From NCBI GenBank assembly GCA_963711005.1, contig CAVQCJ010000002.1, positions 1,798,001 through 1,862,000 on the forward strand: a DNA stretch of 64,000 nt, read 5' to 3'. Shown here in pieces: positions 7,806 to 16,291 of this stretch. The notes under the pieces are model-generated. The model was not told the DNA's origin, did not search any database, and worked only from the letters and a program-made list of their open reading frames with translations. Source of the DNA: CAVQCJ01 sp963711005. GTDB taxonomy: Bacteria > Actinomycetota > Actinomycetes > Prado026. The translations under genes were made by a program, and so were the position numbers. Position 1 is the first letter of the stretch; each line of letters starts with the position of its first letter.

Positions 7806-9224
7806 GTGACTTCCGTGGTGATCCTCGGTGGCGGCCCCGGCGGCTACGAGGCGGCGCTCGTCGCCGCCAAGCTCGGCGCCGACGTGACGATGGTCGACCG
7901 CGACGGTGCCGGCGGCTCGGCCGTGCTGACCGACTGCGTCCCCAGCAAGACGCTGATCGCCACTGCCGAGGTCATGACCTCCTTCGCCGAGGCGGCCGAG
8001 CTCGGCGTCCGGCTGGGCGGGCGGGCCCCGGACCAGGCCCTGCACGCCGAGGCCGAGCACGCGCTGGCCGTCGACATGGACGCGGTCGACCGGCGCGTGC
8101 TGGCCCTGGCCCGCGCGCAGTCGGCCGACATCCGGACCGGCGTCGAGGCGGCCGGGGTCCGCTGGCTCGAGGGGACCGGTCGGCTGGAGACCGACTGCGT
8201 CGTCACCGCCGAGCTGGCCGGCGGCGGGTCCGAGCAGCTGTCCGCCGATGCCGTGCTGGTCGCGACCGGGGCGCACCCGCGGGTGCTCCCCGAGGCGATG
8301 CCGGACGGCGAGCGGATCCTGACCTGGGAGCAGCTCTACGCGTTGAGCGAGCTGCCCGAGAAGCTCATCGTCGTCGGGTCGGGCGTCACCGGCGCCGAGT
8401 TCGCCTCGGCCTACCAGGCGCTCGGGTCCCAGGTCGTGCTGGTGTCCTCGCGCGACCACGTGCTCCCCGGCGAGGACCCCGACGCGGCGCAGGTGATCGA
8501 GGACGTCTTCCGCCGCCGCGGGATGCAGGTGCTGTCGCGGTCCAGGGCGGCCTCGGCCGCCCGCAGCGCCGACGGGGTCCGGGTCACGCTCGCCGACGGG
8601 ACGGTCGTGACGGGCACGCACTGTCTCGTCGCGGTCGGCTCGGTGCCCAACACCGACGGCATCGGTCTCGCCGAGGCGGGCGTCGCGCTCGGGCCCGGCG
8701 GGTTCGTCACGGTCGACCGCGTCTCGCGCACGTCGGTCCGCGGCGTGTACGCGGCCGGCGACTGCACGGGGGTGCTGATGCTCGCGTCCGTGGCCGCCAT
8801 GCAGGGGCGGGTCGCGATGTGGCACGTGCTCGGCGACGCCGTGCAGCCACTGGACCTGGGCAACGTCGCTTCCAACATCTTCACCGAGCCGGAGATCGCG
8901 ACCGTCGGCGTCACGCAGGCGCAGGTGGACGGTGGCGAGTCCACCGCACTGGTCGTCAAGCTGCCGTTGCACACCAACGCGCGCGCGAAGATGCAGGGCG
9001 TGCGCGACGGCTTCGTCAAGCTGTTCGCGCTGCCCGGGACCCGCATCGTGGTCGGCGGCGTCGTGGTCGCACCGCGGGCGAGCGAGCTGATCTTCCCGGT
9101 CGCGCTGGCGGTACAGCTGCGGCTGACCGTGGACGACCTGGCGAACACGTACACCGTTTACCCGAGCCTGTCCGGCTCCATCGCCGAGGCGGCCCGCCAC
9201 CTGCACCTGCCCGGCCGCCACTAG
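7806..9224 (+). CDS. lpdA: NAD(P)H-quinone reductase of the LpdA type (flavoprotein disulfide reductase family)
   Basis: A 472-residue FAD enzyme: N-terminal dinucleotide fold ILGGGPGGYEAALVA, central NAD(P) fold VVGSGVTGAEFASAYQALG, FAD site VYAAGDCTGVLMLA, and a dimerisation domain from about residue 345. The redox motif reads VLTDCVPSKT, with only one of the two cysteines of true disulfide reductases. The same feature marks mycobacterial LpdA (Rv3303c), which reduces quinones rather than lipoamide. GTG 7806 is preferred because GGGAGG lies 9 nt upstream, whereas ATG 7797 directly abuts it. The gene runs toward a strong bidirectional terminator. Confidence 0.9.
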   Translation: MTSVVILGGGPGGYEAALVAAKLGADVTMVDRDGAGGSAVLTDCVPSKTLIATAEVMTSFAEAAELGVRLGGRAPDQALHAEAEHALAVDMDAVDRRVLALARAQSADIRTGVEAAGVRWLEGTGRLETDCVVTAELAGGGSEQLSADAVLVATGAHPRVLPEAMPDGERILTWEQLYALSELPEKLIVVGSGVTGAEFASAYQALGSQVVLVSSRDHVLPGEDPDAAQVIEDVFRRRGMQVLSRSRAASAARSADGVRVTLADGTVVTGTHCLVAVGSVPNTDGIGLAEAGVALGPGGFVTVDRVSRTSVRGVYAAGDCTGVLMLASVAAMQGRVAMWHVLGDAVQPLDLGNVASNIFTEPEIATVGVTQAQVDGGESTALVVKLPLHTNARAKMQGVRDGFVKLFALPGTRIVVGGVVVAPRASELIFPVALAVQLRLTVDDLANTYTVYPSLSGSIAEAARHLHLPGRH

Positions 9225-9230
9225 CCCGCC

Positions 9231-9280
9231 GTCGTTGCCTACGGATCGGGGGTCATAGCCCCCGATCCGTATGCGACGAC
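9231..9280. terminator. Bidirectional hairpin terminator between convergent genes
   Basis: A near-perfect inverted repeat: TACGGATCGGGGG (9240-9252), six-base loop, CCCCCGATCCGTA (9259-9271), extended outward by GTCGTTGC pairing with GCGACGAC. It sits between the stops of lpdA and the opposing secreted-protein gene and would serve both. There is no U-tract, as is common in high-GC actinobacteria. Confidence 0.85.
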
Positions 9281-9288
9281 GGCGACGA

Positions 9289-10347
9289 CTAGTGCGGCGC
9301 GGCCTGGCCGCTGTCGGCGCTGACGCGCAGCGCGGTCACGTCGACGGCCTCGAACGCGCTCGCCGGGATCCCCTTGAGCTGGCTGATCACCGTGTCCGGC
9401 CAGGCGTTGTCGGCGGTGCCCTGGAAGAACCACGGCGAGCCGTTGTCCGCGAGCACCAGCCCGTGCTTCTTCATCGCGTTGACGATGACGACCGTCTGCG
9501 GCGACAGCCCGGCCGTCGAGTAGCTCGCCTTCAGCCGGAACCATGCGCCCATCGGCGGGTACGCCGAGCTGGACTGGCTCCCGGCCTGGTGCCGCGCCGG
9601 CCACACGTACGCCTTGCTGGTGACGTTCGTGGTGAACCGGATCGCGTGGTCGACGTTTCCGGCCAGCACCTCGTCCCAGCGGAGCAGCCCGGGCAGGATC
9701 GCCAGTCCGGCGGCGTCGGAGGAGGTCCAGCCGGCGGGGCGCAGCGCGTTGCTGGCGAGGTCCCAGGTGGCGCCGGAGCCGGCGAGCCAGTGGCCGCCGG
9801 ACGTGCGCGTGTCCCAGGTCTCGTACAGCCGGCAGGTGCTCGAGTCCACGACGATCGCGTGCATGTCCCCGCCGGACCCGGCGCCGCCCTCGATGAGCGT
9901 GTCCGACCCGAACGGGTACGGCACCTGGTCGCTCTCCGAGGCGTAGTCGAAAGTCACGGTCACCTTCGGGTGCGAGCCGTTGACGTACGTGACCGGGATC
10001 CCGTACGGGACCTTCGGGTCACCGGACGGGCCGAAGTCGGGGTGCAGCTTGCGGGTCGAGGCCTGCATGTGGGACAGCCACGCGGCGCTGCTCTTGCTGA
10101 CCGGGAGCTTGCTGACGTCGGCGTGCCAGATGCTGTTCGCGGGGAACGCCGTGCAGGTGGTGCCCGGCAGGTCGGCCGCCGTGCCGGTGCCGCCCCCGGG
10201 CGCACCCGACCTGACCGGCGTCGGGACGCCTCCGTCGGGCCGAGCCATGGCCGGGCTGGCGACTGCGACAGCGGCAGCACATGCGCTTGCGGTCAGCAGC
10301 CCGGCCACGGCGGTCCGGACGGAGCGGGCGCTCCTACGCGAGGTCAC
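9289..10347 (-). CDS. Secreted conserved protein of unknown function
   Basis: A 352-residue exported protein: arginine-rich n-region MTSRRSARSVRT, hydrophobic core, Ala-X-Ala site at ASPAMA, then a Gly/Pro linker. The mature domain carries distinctive stretches (TFDYASESDQVPYPFG, GDMHAIVVDSSTCRLYETWD, LRPAGWTSSDAAGLAILPGL, DHAIRFTTN and KKHGLVLADNGSPWFFQG). I recall this pattern from secreted hypothetical proteins of soil bacteria, but no catalytic role is assigned. Several His, Asp and Glu residues are conserved-looking. Start GTG 10347 is chosen for the signal peptide; the frame upstream overlaps the divergent oxidase. Function unknown. Confidence 0.8.
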   Translation of the reverse strand: MTSRRSARSVRTAVAGLLTASACAAAVAVASPAMARPDGGVPTPVRSGAPGGGTGTAADLPGTTCTAFPANSIWHADVSKLPVSKSSAAWLSHMQASTRKLHPDFGPSGDPKVPYGIPVTYVNGSHPKVTVTFDYASESDQVPYPFGSDTLIEGGAGSGGDMHAIVVDSSTCRLYETWDTRTSGGHWLAGSGATWDLASNALRPAGWTSSDAAGLAILPGLLRWDEVLAGNVDHAIRFTTNVTSKAYVWPARHQAGSQSSSAYPPMGAWFRLKASYSTAGLSPQTVVIVNAMKKHGLVLADNGSPWFFQGTADNAWPDTVISQLKGIPASAFEAVDVTALRVSADSGQAAPH

Positions 10348-10394
10348 GAACGTGTCGTCGGTCCCCGGGCGGCGTTGCTGGTGCGCCGGATGGG

Positions 10395-10400
10395 TAGTCT
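10395..10400 (+). promoter_or_regulatory. -10 box (TAGTCT) of the amine oxidase operon
   Basis: TAGTCT followed by 7 nt and GTG 10408. It lies in the 60-nt gap between this operon and the divergent secreted-protein gene, and probably drives the three overlapping redox and two-component genes. Confidence 0.55.
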
Positions 10401-10407
10401 CCGGCCC

Positions 10408-11727
10408 GTGCGGGTGGTCGTGGTAGGTGCCGGTTTCGCCGGGCTGGCGGCTGCCACCGAGCTGGTCGCCGCCGGGAACGACGTGACTGTCCTGGAGGCG
10501 CGCGACCGCGTCGGCGGCCGGGTCTGGTCGGTGCCGTTCGGCGGGACGGTGGTCGAGCGCGGCGCCGAGTTCGTCCTCGAGGGGTACGAGCAGCTGCGCG
10601 GGTACGCCGCGTGGCTCGGCCTGGAGCTCGCGTCGACCGGCATGAGCTACTACGTCCGCGAGCAGCGCGGGGTGGTCGGAGTGACGCCCGCGGATCTGGC
10701 AGCCGCCGCCCCGAGGGTGGCCGCCGCGGTCGCCGCGGCGCCGGCCGACTGGTCGGTCCACCGCCTGCTGGACTCGCTGGACCTGCCGGCCGACCTGCTG
10801 GCCGCTTTCTCGGTCCGGGTCTCGGTGGCCGCCGCGTACGCCCCCGACCTGCTCGCCGCCGAAGCCCTGCTGGACGCGGTCGCCGGCTACGAGCCGCTGC
10901 CGTCCTACCGCGTCGTCGGGGGGAACCAACGAGTGGCGACCGGGCTGGCCGACCGGCTGGTCGCGGCCGGGGCGCACCTGCGGCTCGCCGAGCCGGTGCG
11001 TGCGATCGCGTGGTCGGACGGATTGGTCGGGGTCCCGGGTGTCGAGGACCCCCGCGGTGTCGACGAGCCCCGCGCAGTCTCGGTGCGGACAGACACCGGC
11101 GAGCTCGACGCCGACGCCGTCGTCGTCACGGTGCCGTTCACCGTGCTGGACCGGATCGCCTTCGAGCCGGCGCTGCCGCACTGGAAGCGCTCGGCCCTCG
11201 ACCGGATCGGCTGCGGGCAGGCGGCGAAGCTGCACGTCCGGCTGGCCCGGCCGGTCGATCCGTTCGCGCTGACATCGGTCCGGGACCGGTTCTGGTGCTG
11301 GGCCGCGGCCGACGGCTCGGGCTCGGCGACCGCGGTCGTGTCGTGCTTCACCGGGTCCGTCCCGGCGCTGGCGGACCTGGCCGTCGACACCGGGCCCGGG
11401 CGCTGGCAGCAGCGGCTGGCCGCGGTGGCGCCAGAGCTGTCCCTCGGCGGCGACGAGGAGGCCCTCCTGTGCACCTGGCAGGACGACGAGTGGGCCGGCC
11501 TGGCGTACTCGGCGCTGCATGCCGGGCGTCCGCTGGACGACCGGGCGCTGGCCCGGCCGGTCGGGCCGCTGCACTTCGCGGGCGAGCACACCGCGGGGGA
11601 CCGGGCCGGGCTGATGGAGGGGGCGCTACGCAGCGGCGTGCGCGCGGCGGGCGAGGTCGACGGCGCGCGCCCCGACGGTCCGGTCCGGTCTTCCCCGGGC
11701 GCCGACCGACGGCGGCCTCCCGCATGA
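10408..11727 (+). CDS. Flavin-dependent monoamine oxidase-like protein
   Basis: A 439-residue FAD amine oxidase family member: Rossmann start VRVVVVGAGFAGLAAATELV, then LEARDRVGGRVW (the family GG motif), VERGAEFV, and the C-terminal FAD motif HFAGEHTAGDRAGLMEGALRSG. It would oxidise an amine or related substrate with hydrogen peroxide release; the substrate is unknown. The catalytic-side lysine region is plausible at GCGQAAKLHVRL. GTG 10408 follows a TAGTCT box by 7 nt; an in-frame ATG at 10390 is the alternative. Its stop overlaps the response-regulator fusion (ATGA), tying peroxide-producing chemistry to the downstream redox signalling pair. Confidence 0.85.
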   Translation: MRVVVVGAGFAGLAAATELVAAGNDVTVLEARDRVGGRVWSVPFGGTVVERGAEFVLEGYEQLRGYAAWLGLELASTGMSYYVREQRGVVGVTPADLAAAAPRVAAAVAAAPADWSVHRLLDSLDLPADLLAAFSVRVSVAAAYAPDLLAAEALLDAVAGYEPLPSYRVVGGNQRVATGLADRLVAAGAHLRLAEPVRAIAWSDGLVGVPGVEDPRGVDEPRAVSVRTDTGELDADAVVVTVPFTVLDRIAFEPALPHWKRSALDRIGCGQAAKLHVRLARPVDPFALTSVRDRFWCWAAADGSGSATAVVSCFTGSVPALADLAVDTGPGRWQQRLAAVAPELSLGGDEEALLCTWQDDEWAGLAYSALHAGRPLDDRALARPVGPLHFAGEHTAGDRAGLMEGALRSGVRAAGEVDGARPDGPVRSSPGADRRRPPA

Positions 11728-13385
11728 CCAGACCCACGATCGTCACCGTCGACGACGACCCGCAGGTGGCCGCCGCGATCACCCGCGACCTGAGGGTCCG
11801 GTACGGCTCCGATTACCGCGTGGTCGGGGCCGGGTCCGGAGCCGAGGCGCTCGAGGTGATCGCCGCGCTGGTCCTGCGGGACCGACCGGTCGCGCTCATC
11901 GCCGCCGACCAACGGATGCCGGGGATGACCGGGATCGAGCTGCTCGAGCAGGCGCGCGGGCAGGTGCCCGATGCGAAGATGCTCCTGCTGACGGCGTACG
12001 CCGACACCGATGTCGCCATCCGCGCGATCAACGACATCGGGCTCGACTACTACCTCCTCAAGCCGTGGGACCCGCCCGAGCAGCGCCTCTACCCGGTCGT
12101 CGACGACCTGCTCGGGGACTGGCTGCAGGCTCACCCCGACCACACCGGGGACATCCGCGTCGTCGGCCACCGGTGGTCGCAGCGCAGCCACGAGGTCAAG
12201 ACGTTCCTGGCTCGCAACCACGTGCCGTACGTGTGGCTCGACATCGAGCGGGACGCGCCGGCGCAACGGCTCGCCGAGGCTGCTTCGGCCGCGCCGGAGG
12301 ACTTTCCGCTGGTCCTGCTGCCCGACGGCGAGCCGATGCGCGCGCCGTCGACGCTGGAGGTCGCCGGCGCGCTCGGTCTGCGCACCACGGCCACGCAGCC
12401 GCTGTACGACGTGTGCATCGTCGGGGGCGGTCCCGCGGGCCTGGCCGCCGCGGTGTACGCCGCTTCCGAAGGGCTGAGCACGGTGATCGTGGAGCGCGAG
12501 GCGCCTGGCGGACAGGCCGGGCAGAGCGCGGCGATCGAGAACTACCTCGGGTTCCCGCGCGGACTGACCGGGTCCGACCTCACGGCGCGGGCGGTCGCCC
12601 AGGCCTCCCGGTTCGGGGCCGAGATGGTGCTGGCCCGCGACGTGGTCGGGCTGCAGACCCGCGGGCCGGTGCATGCGGTGCTGTTCGAGGGGTCCGGCGA
12701 GGTGGAGGCCCGTGCGCTCGTCGTCGCGACCGGGGTGTCCTACCGGCGGATCGAGGCGCCCGGTCTGGACGAGCTCACCGGCCGGGGCGTGTACTACGGC
12801 GCGAGCGCCAGCGAGGCGAGCCAGTGCGAGGGCGACGACGTGTACGTCGTGGGCGCGGCGAACTCGGCAGGTCAGGCGGTGCTCAACCTGGCCAGGTACG
12901 CCAAGCGGGTGGTGATGGTCGTGCGCGCCGCCACGCTCGAGGAGTCCATGTCGAGCTACCTCGTGGAACGGATCGCCGCAGCTGCGAACGTCGAGGTGCG
13001 CCTGCGCAGCGAGGTGGTCGCCGGTCGCGGCGCCGGGCACCTGGAGGCGGTCACGGTCGCCGACCGCGACACCGGCGCGCGGGACGAGGTGCCGACCAGC
13101 TGGTTGTTCGTCTTCATCGGGGCGTCGCCGCGCACGGACTGGCTCGGCGACGACGTGGTGCGCGACGAGCACGGGTTCATCATCACCGGGCCGGACCTGC
13201 TCGCGTCGGCGCGGCCGTCCGCGTGGCCGCTGCCCGGCCGGGCGCCCTTCGCGCTCGAGACTTCGGTGCCCGGCGTGTTCGCGGCCGGCGACGTGCGGCT
13301 GGACTCGATGAAGCGGGTCGCGTCCGCCGTGGGCGAGGGCGCGATGTCGGTCTACCTCGTGCACCGTTACCTGGCGACGACCTGA
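11724..13385 (+). CDS. Response regulator fused to thioredoxin-reductase-like flavoprotein
   Basis: A 553-residue three-part protein. Residues 1-125 are a receiver domain: acidic VTVDDDP, phospho-acceptor Asp in AADQRMPGMTG, Thr in LLLTAY, Lys in LLKPWD. Residues about 140-225 look like a thioredoxin/glutaredoxin fold, with RWSQRSHEVKTFL where a CxxC would sit. Residues about 232-553 match thioredoxin reductase: VCIVGGGPAGLAAAVYAA, NYLGFP, NADPH fold VYVVGAANSAGQAVLNLARY, and VFAAGDVRLDSMKRVASAVGEG. The reductase CATC motif is replaced by YYGASASEASQCE, so classical disulfide exchange is unlikely. It overlaps both neighbours by 1-4 bases and is surely co-translated with the kinase. Phosphorylation presumably gates its flavin activity; that is inference. 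Confidence 0.88.
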   Translation: MTRPTIVTVDDDPQVAAAITRDLRVRYGSDYRVVGAGSGAEALEVIAALVLRDRPVALIAADQRMPGMTGIELLEQARGQVPDAKMLLLTAYADTDVAIRAINDIGLDYYLLKPWDPPEQRLYPVVDDLLGDWLQAHPDHTGDIRVVGHRWSQRSHEVKTFLARNHVPYVWLDIERDAPAQRLAEAASAAPEDFPLVLLPDGEPMRAPSTLEVAGALGLRTTATQPLYDVCIVGGGPAGLAAAVYAASEGLSTVIVEREAPGGQAGQSAAIENYLGFPRGLTGSDLTARAVAQASRFGAEMVLARDVVGLQTRGPVHAVLFEGSGEVEARALVVATGVSYRRIEAPGLDELTGRGVYYGASASEASQCEGDDVYVVGAANSAGQAVLNLARYAKRVVMVVRAATLEESMSSYLVERIAAAANVEVRLRSEVVAGRGAGHLEAVTVADRDTGARDEVPTSWLFVFIGASPRTDWLGDDVVRDEHGFIITGPDLLASARPSAWPLPGRAPFALETSVPGVFAAGDVRLDSMKRVASAVGEGAMSVYLVHRYLATT

Positions 13386-14776
13386 TGCGCCGGGAGGACC
13401 TGCGTCCGCTGGCCCTGTTCGACGGGCTCACCGACGAGCAGCTCGACCGCCTGGTGGCGACCGGCGAGGAGGTCGTCTTCGGGCCGGGCCAGACCTTGTG
13501 GCACGAGGGCGAGCCGGCCGAGTCGTGGTGGGTGCTGGTCGAGGGCCGCCTCGACCTGGTCCGGGTGGTCGGGCGTGAGGAGACCGTGCTCGGCCGGTTC
13601 GACGCACCGGGCCGCTGGGCGGGCGGGTTCCGCGCCTGGGACCCCGACGGGGTGTACCTGGCGACCGGACGTGCGACCGAGAACGGCCGCATGCTGCGGG
13701 TGCCGGCCGCCGAGCTGCGCGAACTCATGACGGCGTACCCCCTGATCACGCCCATCATCGACGGGCTGTTCCACACCGCCCGCAACATCGAGGCGGGGGC
13801 GCGCCAGCGCGAGTCGCTGGTGACACTGGGGACGCTCGCCGCCGGCCTGGCGCACGAGCTGAACAACCCCGCAGCGGCCGCCAGCCGTGCGGTCGCCTCG
13901 CTCGACGGGGAGGTGGGCACGTTGCTCGCCTCGCTGGGCCGGCTGGCCGGCGGCGAGATCTCGTCGGCCCAGTTCACGGCCCTGGACGCGTTGCGCCGGG
14001 AAGTGCGGCCGCGCGCGTCCATGTCCGACCCGCTCGCCGCCGCCGACCAGGAGGACGCGCTCGCGTCGTGGTTGCGTACCCACGGCGTCGCCCGCGACTG
14101 GGTCCTCGCGGCGTCGCTGGCCGCGGCGGGCGTCGATGTCGCGTGGTGCGAGCGCGTCGCGGCGGTGCTCGACGACGAGTCGCTGGGGCCGGGGCTGGAG
14201 TGGTCGGCCAGCACGTTCGCCGTGGCAGCGCTGCTGGCCGAGGTGAAGGAGTCGACGCGCCGGGTGTCCGAGCTGGTCGCCGCCGTCCGGTCGTACTCGC
14301 AGCTGGACCGGGCCTCGCTGCAGCCGGTCGACGTGACGGAGGGGATCGAGAGCACGCTGGTGATGCTGGCGCACAAGCTCCGCGGTGGCGTGACGGTCGT
14401 GCGCGACTACGCCCCCGACCTCCCACGGATCGAGGCGTACGCCGGGGAGCTCAACCAGGTCTGGACGAACCTCGTCGACAACGCCGTCGACGCCATGGAC
14501 GGCGCCGGCACGCTGCGGATCTCGACCCGCGCGGACGGTGACGCGGTGCTGGTCTCGGTGCAGGACAGCGGGCACGGCATGCCGGCGTCGGTCGCGGCCC
14601 GCGCCTTCGAGGCCTTCTTCACCACCAAGGAGGTCGGCAAGGGCACCGGGCTCGGCCTGGACATCGCCCGGCGCATCGTCGCCGAGCGGCACGGCGGCAC
14701 GATCACCCTCGAGTCCAGCCCAGGCCAGACGGTGGTCCAGGTCCGGCTCCCGGTCCGGGTCAGTCCCCGGGAGTGA
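13385..14776 (+). CDS. Sensor histidine kinase with N-terminal cyclic-nucleotide-binding domain
   Basis: A 463-residue soluble kinase without membrane segments. Residues about 8-125 form a cNMP-binding-like barrel (LFDGLTDEQLDRLVATGEE, then WWVLVEGRLDLVRVVG), though the usual phosphate-binding cassette is poorly conserved. The H-box is LGTLAAGLAHELNNPAAAA near residue 155. A long helical insert follows, then the ATPase: N-box NLVDNAVDAMDG, G1 VQDSGHGM, F-box FEAFFTTKEVGKGTGLGLDI. It overlaps the response-regulator/reductase gene by one base (TGATG), so that protein is the expected phosphotransfer partner. The 3' end overlaps the convergent DUF427 gene by 17 nt. The signal may be a nucleotide or the redox state; neither is proven. 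Confidence 0.88.
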   Translation: MRREDLRPLALFDGLTDEQLDRLVATGEEVVFGPGQTLWHEGEPAESWWVLVEGRLDLVRVVGREETVLGRFDAPGRWAGGFRAWDPDGVYLATGRATENGRMLRVPAAELRELMTAYPLITPIIDGLFHTARNIEAGARQRESLVTLGTLAAGLAHELNNPAAAASRAVASLDGEVGTLLASLGRLAGGEISSAQFTALDALRREVRPRASMSDPLAAADQEDALASWLRTHGVARDWVLAASLAAAGVDVAWCERVAAVLDDESLGPGLEWSASTFAVAALLAEVKESTRRVSELVAAVRSYSQLDRASLQPVDVTEGIESTLVMLAHKLRGGVTVVRDYAPDLPRIEAYAGELNQVWTNLVDNAVDAMDGAGTLRISTRADGDAVLVSVQDSGHGMPASVAARAFEAFFTTKEVGKGTGLGLDIARRIVAERHGGTITLESSPGQTVVQVRLPVRVSPRE

Positions 14777-15536
14777 AGAAGGGCGTCTTCGGTCGCTCGA
14801 GCAGCTCCCCGTCCAGGAAGATGTCGACGCGCTCGTTGTAGAACGCGACCAGACCGGCGATCGGGACCATCTCGCGGGTGGGGAAGTCGTACGACCAGGC
14901 GATGTCGGGGTGCACCCGGTCGGCGACGCGGGCCGACCAGTAGCCGCCGGTGGTGCCCTTGTACGGACACGCGGTCACGGTGTCGGTGGGGATCATGCGG
15001 CCGAGGTCGACCTCGGTGCGGTTCAGGTAGTAGCGCGTCGGCAGCCCGGTCTCGAAGACCATGACCGGCGCCGACGACTCGGCCAGCACGGCGCCGTCCC
15101 GCTCGACCCGCACCGTTCGCGTCGACCGGAGCGCGTCGACCCGCGTGTACGGGCTCCGCGGGTGCACGAAGACCTCCTCGTCCTCCTCGAACCACGCGTC
15201 CAGGGCTGACCACTCGAAGCGCACGGTGGCGCTGAGGCCTTCGACCGTGGAGTCCGTCAGCACCTGCGCGGCCGCCGGCCTGTTCGTGCCCGGTGCGCGC
15301 ACGCCGTGCATCCGGACCGTCCCGCGCGAGGTCCGAGCCGTCCCGGTCTCGGGGACCAGCAGGTCGGGGCGGAGGTCCCCGACCGGTATGTAGTACTGCG
15401 GGTAGCTCGGCCGCTCCCACACGTACCGGGCGCGAATGGTGTCGACGACGGTCTCGCCGGCCAGCACGGCGCGGACCCGCCGAGGCACGGGCTCGACGTG
15501 GTCGACCGGGACGATCAGCGCCGGGTATTCGTTCAT
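14760..15536 (-). CDS. DUF427 domain protein (tandem copies)
   Basis: A 258-residue protein with two DUF427 units. The first covers about residues 18-125 (VRAVLAGETVVDTIRARYVWE and YYIPVGDL); the second covers about 135-250 (RVERDGAVLAESSAPVMVFE, TRYYLNRTEVDL, TACPYKGTTGGYWSARV and FYNERVDIFLDG). The second unit keeps the CPYKG motif typical of the family, while the first is divergent. The function of DUF427 proteins is not established. The start overlaps the stop of the upstream membrane-protein gene (ATGA). Its C-terminus overlaps the convergent kinase gene by 17 bases. Confidence 0.88.
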   Translation of the reverse strand: MNEYPALIVPVDHVEPVPRRVRAVLAGETVVDTIRARYVWERPSYPQYYIPVGDLRPDLLVPETGTARTSRGTVRMHGVRAPGTNRPAAAQVLTDSTVEGLSATVRFEWSALDAWFEEDEEVFVHPRSPYTRVDALRSTRTVRVERDGAVLAESSAPVMVFETGLPTRYYLNRTEVDLGRMIPTDTVTACPYKGTTGGYWSARVADRVHPDIAWSYDFPTREMVPIAGLVAFYNERVDIFLDGELLERPKTPFFTPGD

Positions 15537-16291
15537 GGGTCGGTTCCCTCCGCACCATCTGCTGTCTCTGCGGTCGCGCTCGGGTCGTCGCCGGATGCCG
15601 GTTCCTCGGGCTCGGGCTCGGGGTCGGCCGCGGCGGCTGCCTCGGCGGCGCGCACGGCGTCGCGCCGCCTGGACCGGCGCGACGAGATGAGCAGCGCTCC
15701 GCCGCCCGCGGCGACGAGCACCAGCAGCGACAGCACGGCCCCGCTGTTGGCAGCGCGTCCGCCGGCCCCGGTGGCGGCGCCGGCGCCGAACGCGTCGCTG
15801 ACCCCGGTCACGAACGCGCCGAGTACGTCGAAGACGGCGTGGTTGTCACGGACCGCCTTCGCGGCGATCGGGCCGACCGCATGGCCGGTGTTGTTGACCG
15901 CGAAGAACGCGGTCGGGCCGATGACCACGCCGTACGTGCCGTCCTGGCCGCTCGCGGCGGCGAGCGCGGTCGCAGCCGCCTGGCCGGAGCCACCGTAGGC
16001 CGCGAGGACCGACGTCGGCAGCACCGCGATCCAGATCGGGGTCCCGGCTGCGGAGATCTGGTTGGTCAGCAGCTGTCGCTCGGCGTCGGTGAGCTGGGCT
16101 TGCGCAGCCGGGTCGACGTAGACGTACGACGAGCGCAGCGCACGGGCCGCACCGGCCAGAGCGGGATCGGCCACCGGCGCTGCACCGGCCGGACCGCCTG
16201 TCGACGTGACCGCCAGGAGTGCCGAGGCCGCGAGCAGGACGAGCGAGGCGGCGGTCCGCGCCGCCCGCCCGATCAGTCCTTGATCTCGCAC
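15533..16291 (-). CDS. Signal-peptide-bearing single-pass membrane protein (Rv1476-like)
   Basis: A 252-residue protein: N-terminal signal segment (about residues 12-37), an extracytoplasmic domain with SSYVYVDPAAQAQLTDAE and TPIWIAVLPTSVLAAYGGSG, a transmembrane helix near 185-205, a positive stop SSRRSRRRD, and a Glu/Pro/Ala-rich acidic cytoplasmic tail. The domain order resembles the actinobacterial Rv1476 membrane protein family, and the external part is reminiscent of TPM-like folds. Start GTG 16291 overlaps the accA3 stop by 19 nt. Function unknown; the close spacing to DUF427 and accA3 suggests one transcript. Confidence 0.65.
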   Translation of the reverse strand: MRDQGLIGRAARTAASLVLLAASALLAVTSTGGPAGAAPVADPALAGAARALRSSYVYVDPAAQAQLTDAERQLLTNQISAAGTPIWIAVLPTSVLAAYGGSGQAAATALAAASGQDGTYGVVIGPTAFFAVNNTGHAVGPIAAKAVRDNHAVFDVLGAFVTGVSDAFGAGAATGAGGRAANSGAVLSLLVLVAAGGGALLISSRRSRRRDAVRAAEAAAAADPEPEPEEPASGDDPSATAETADGAEGTDP

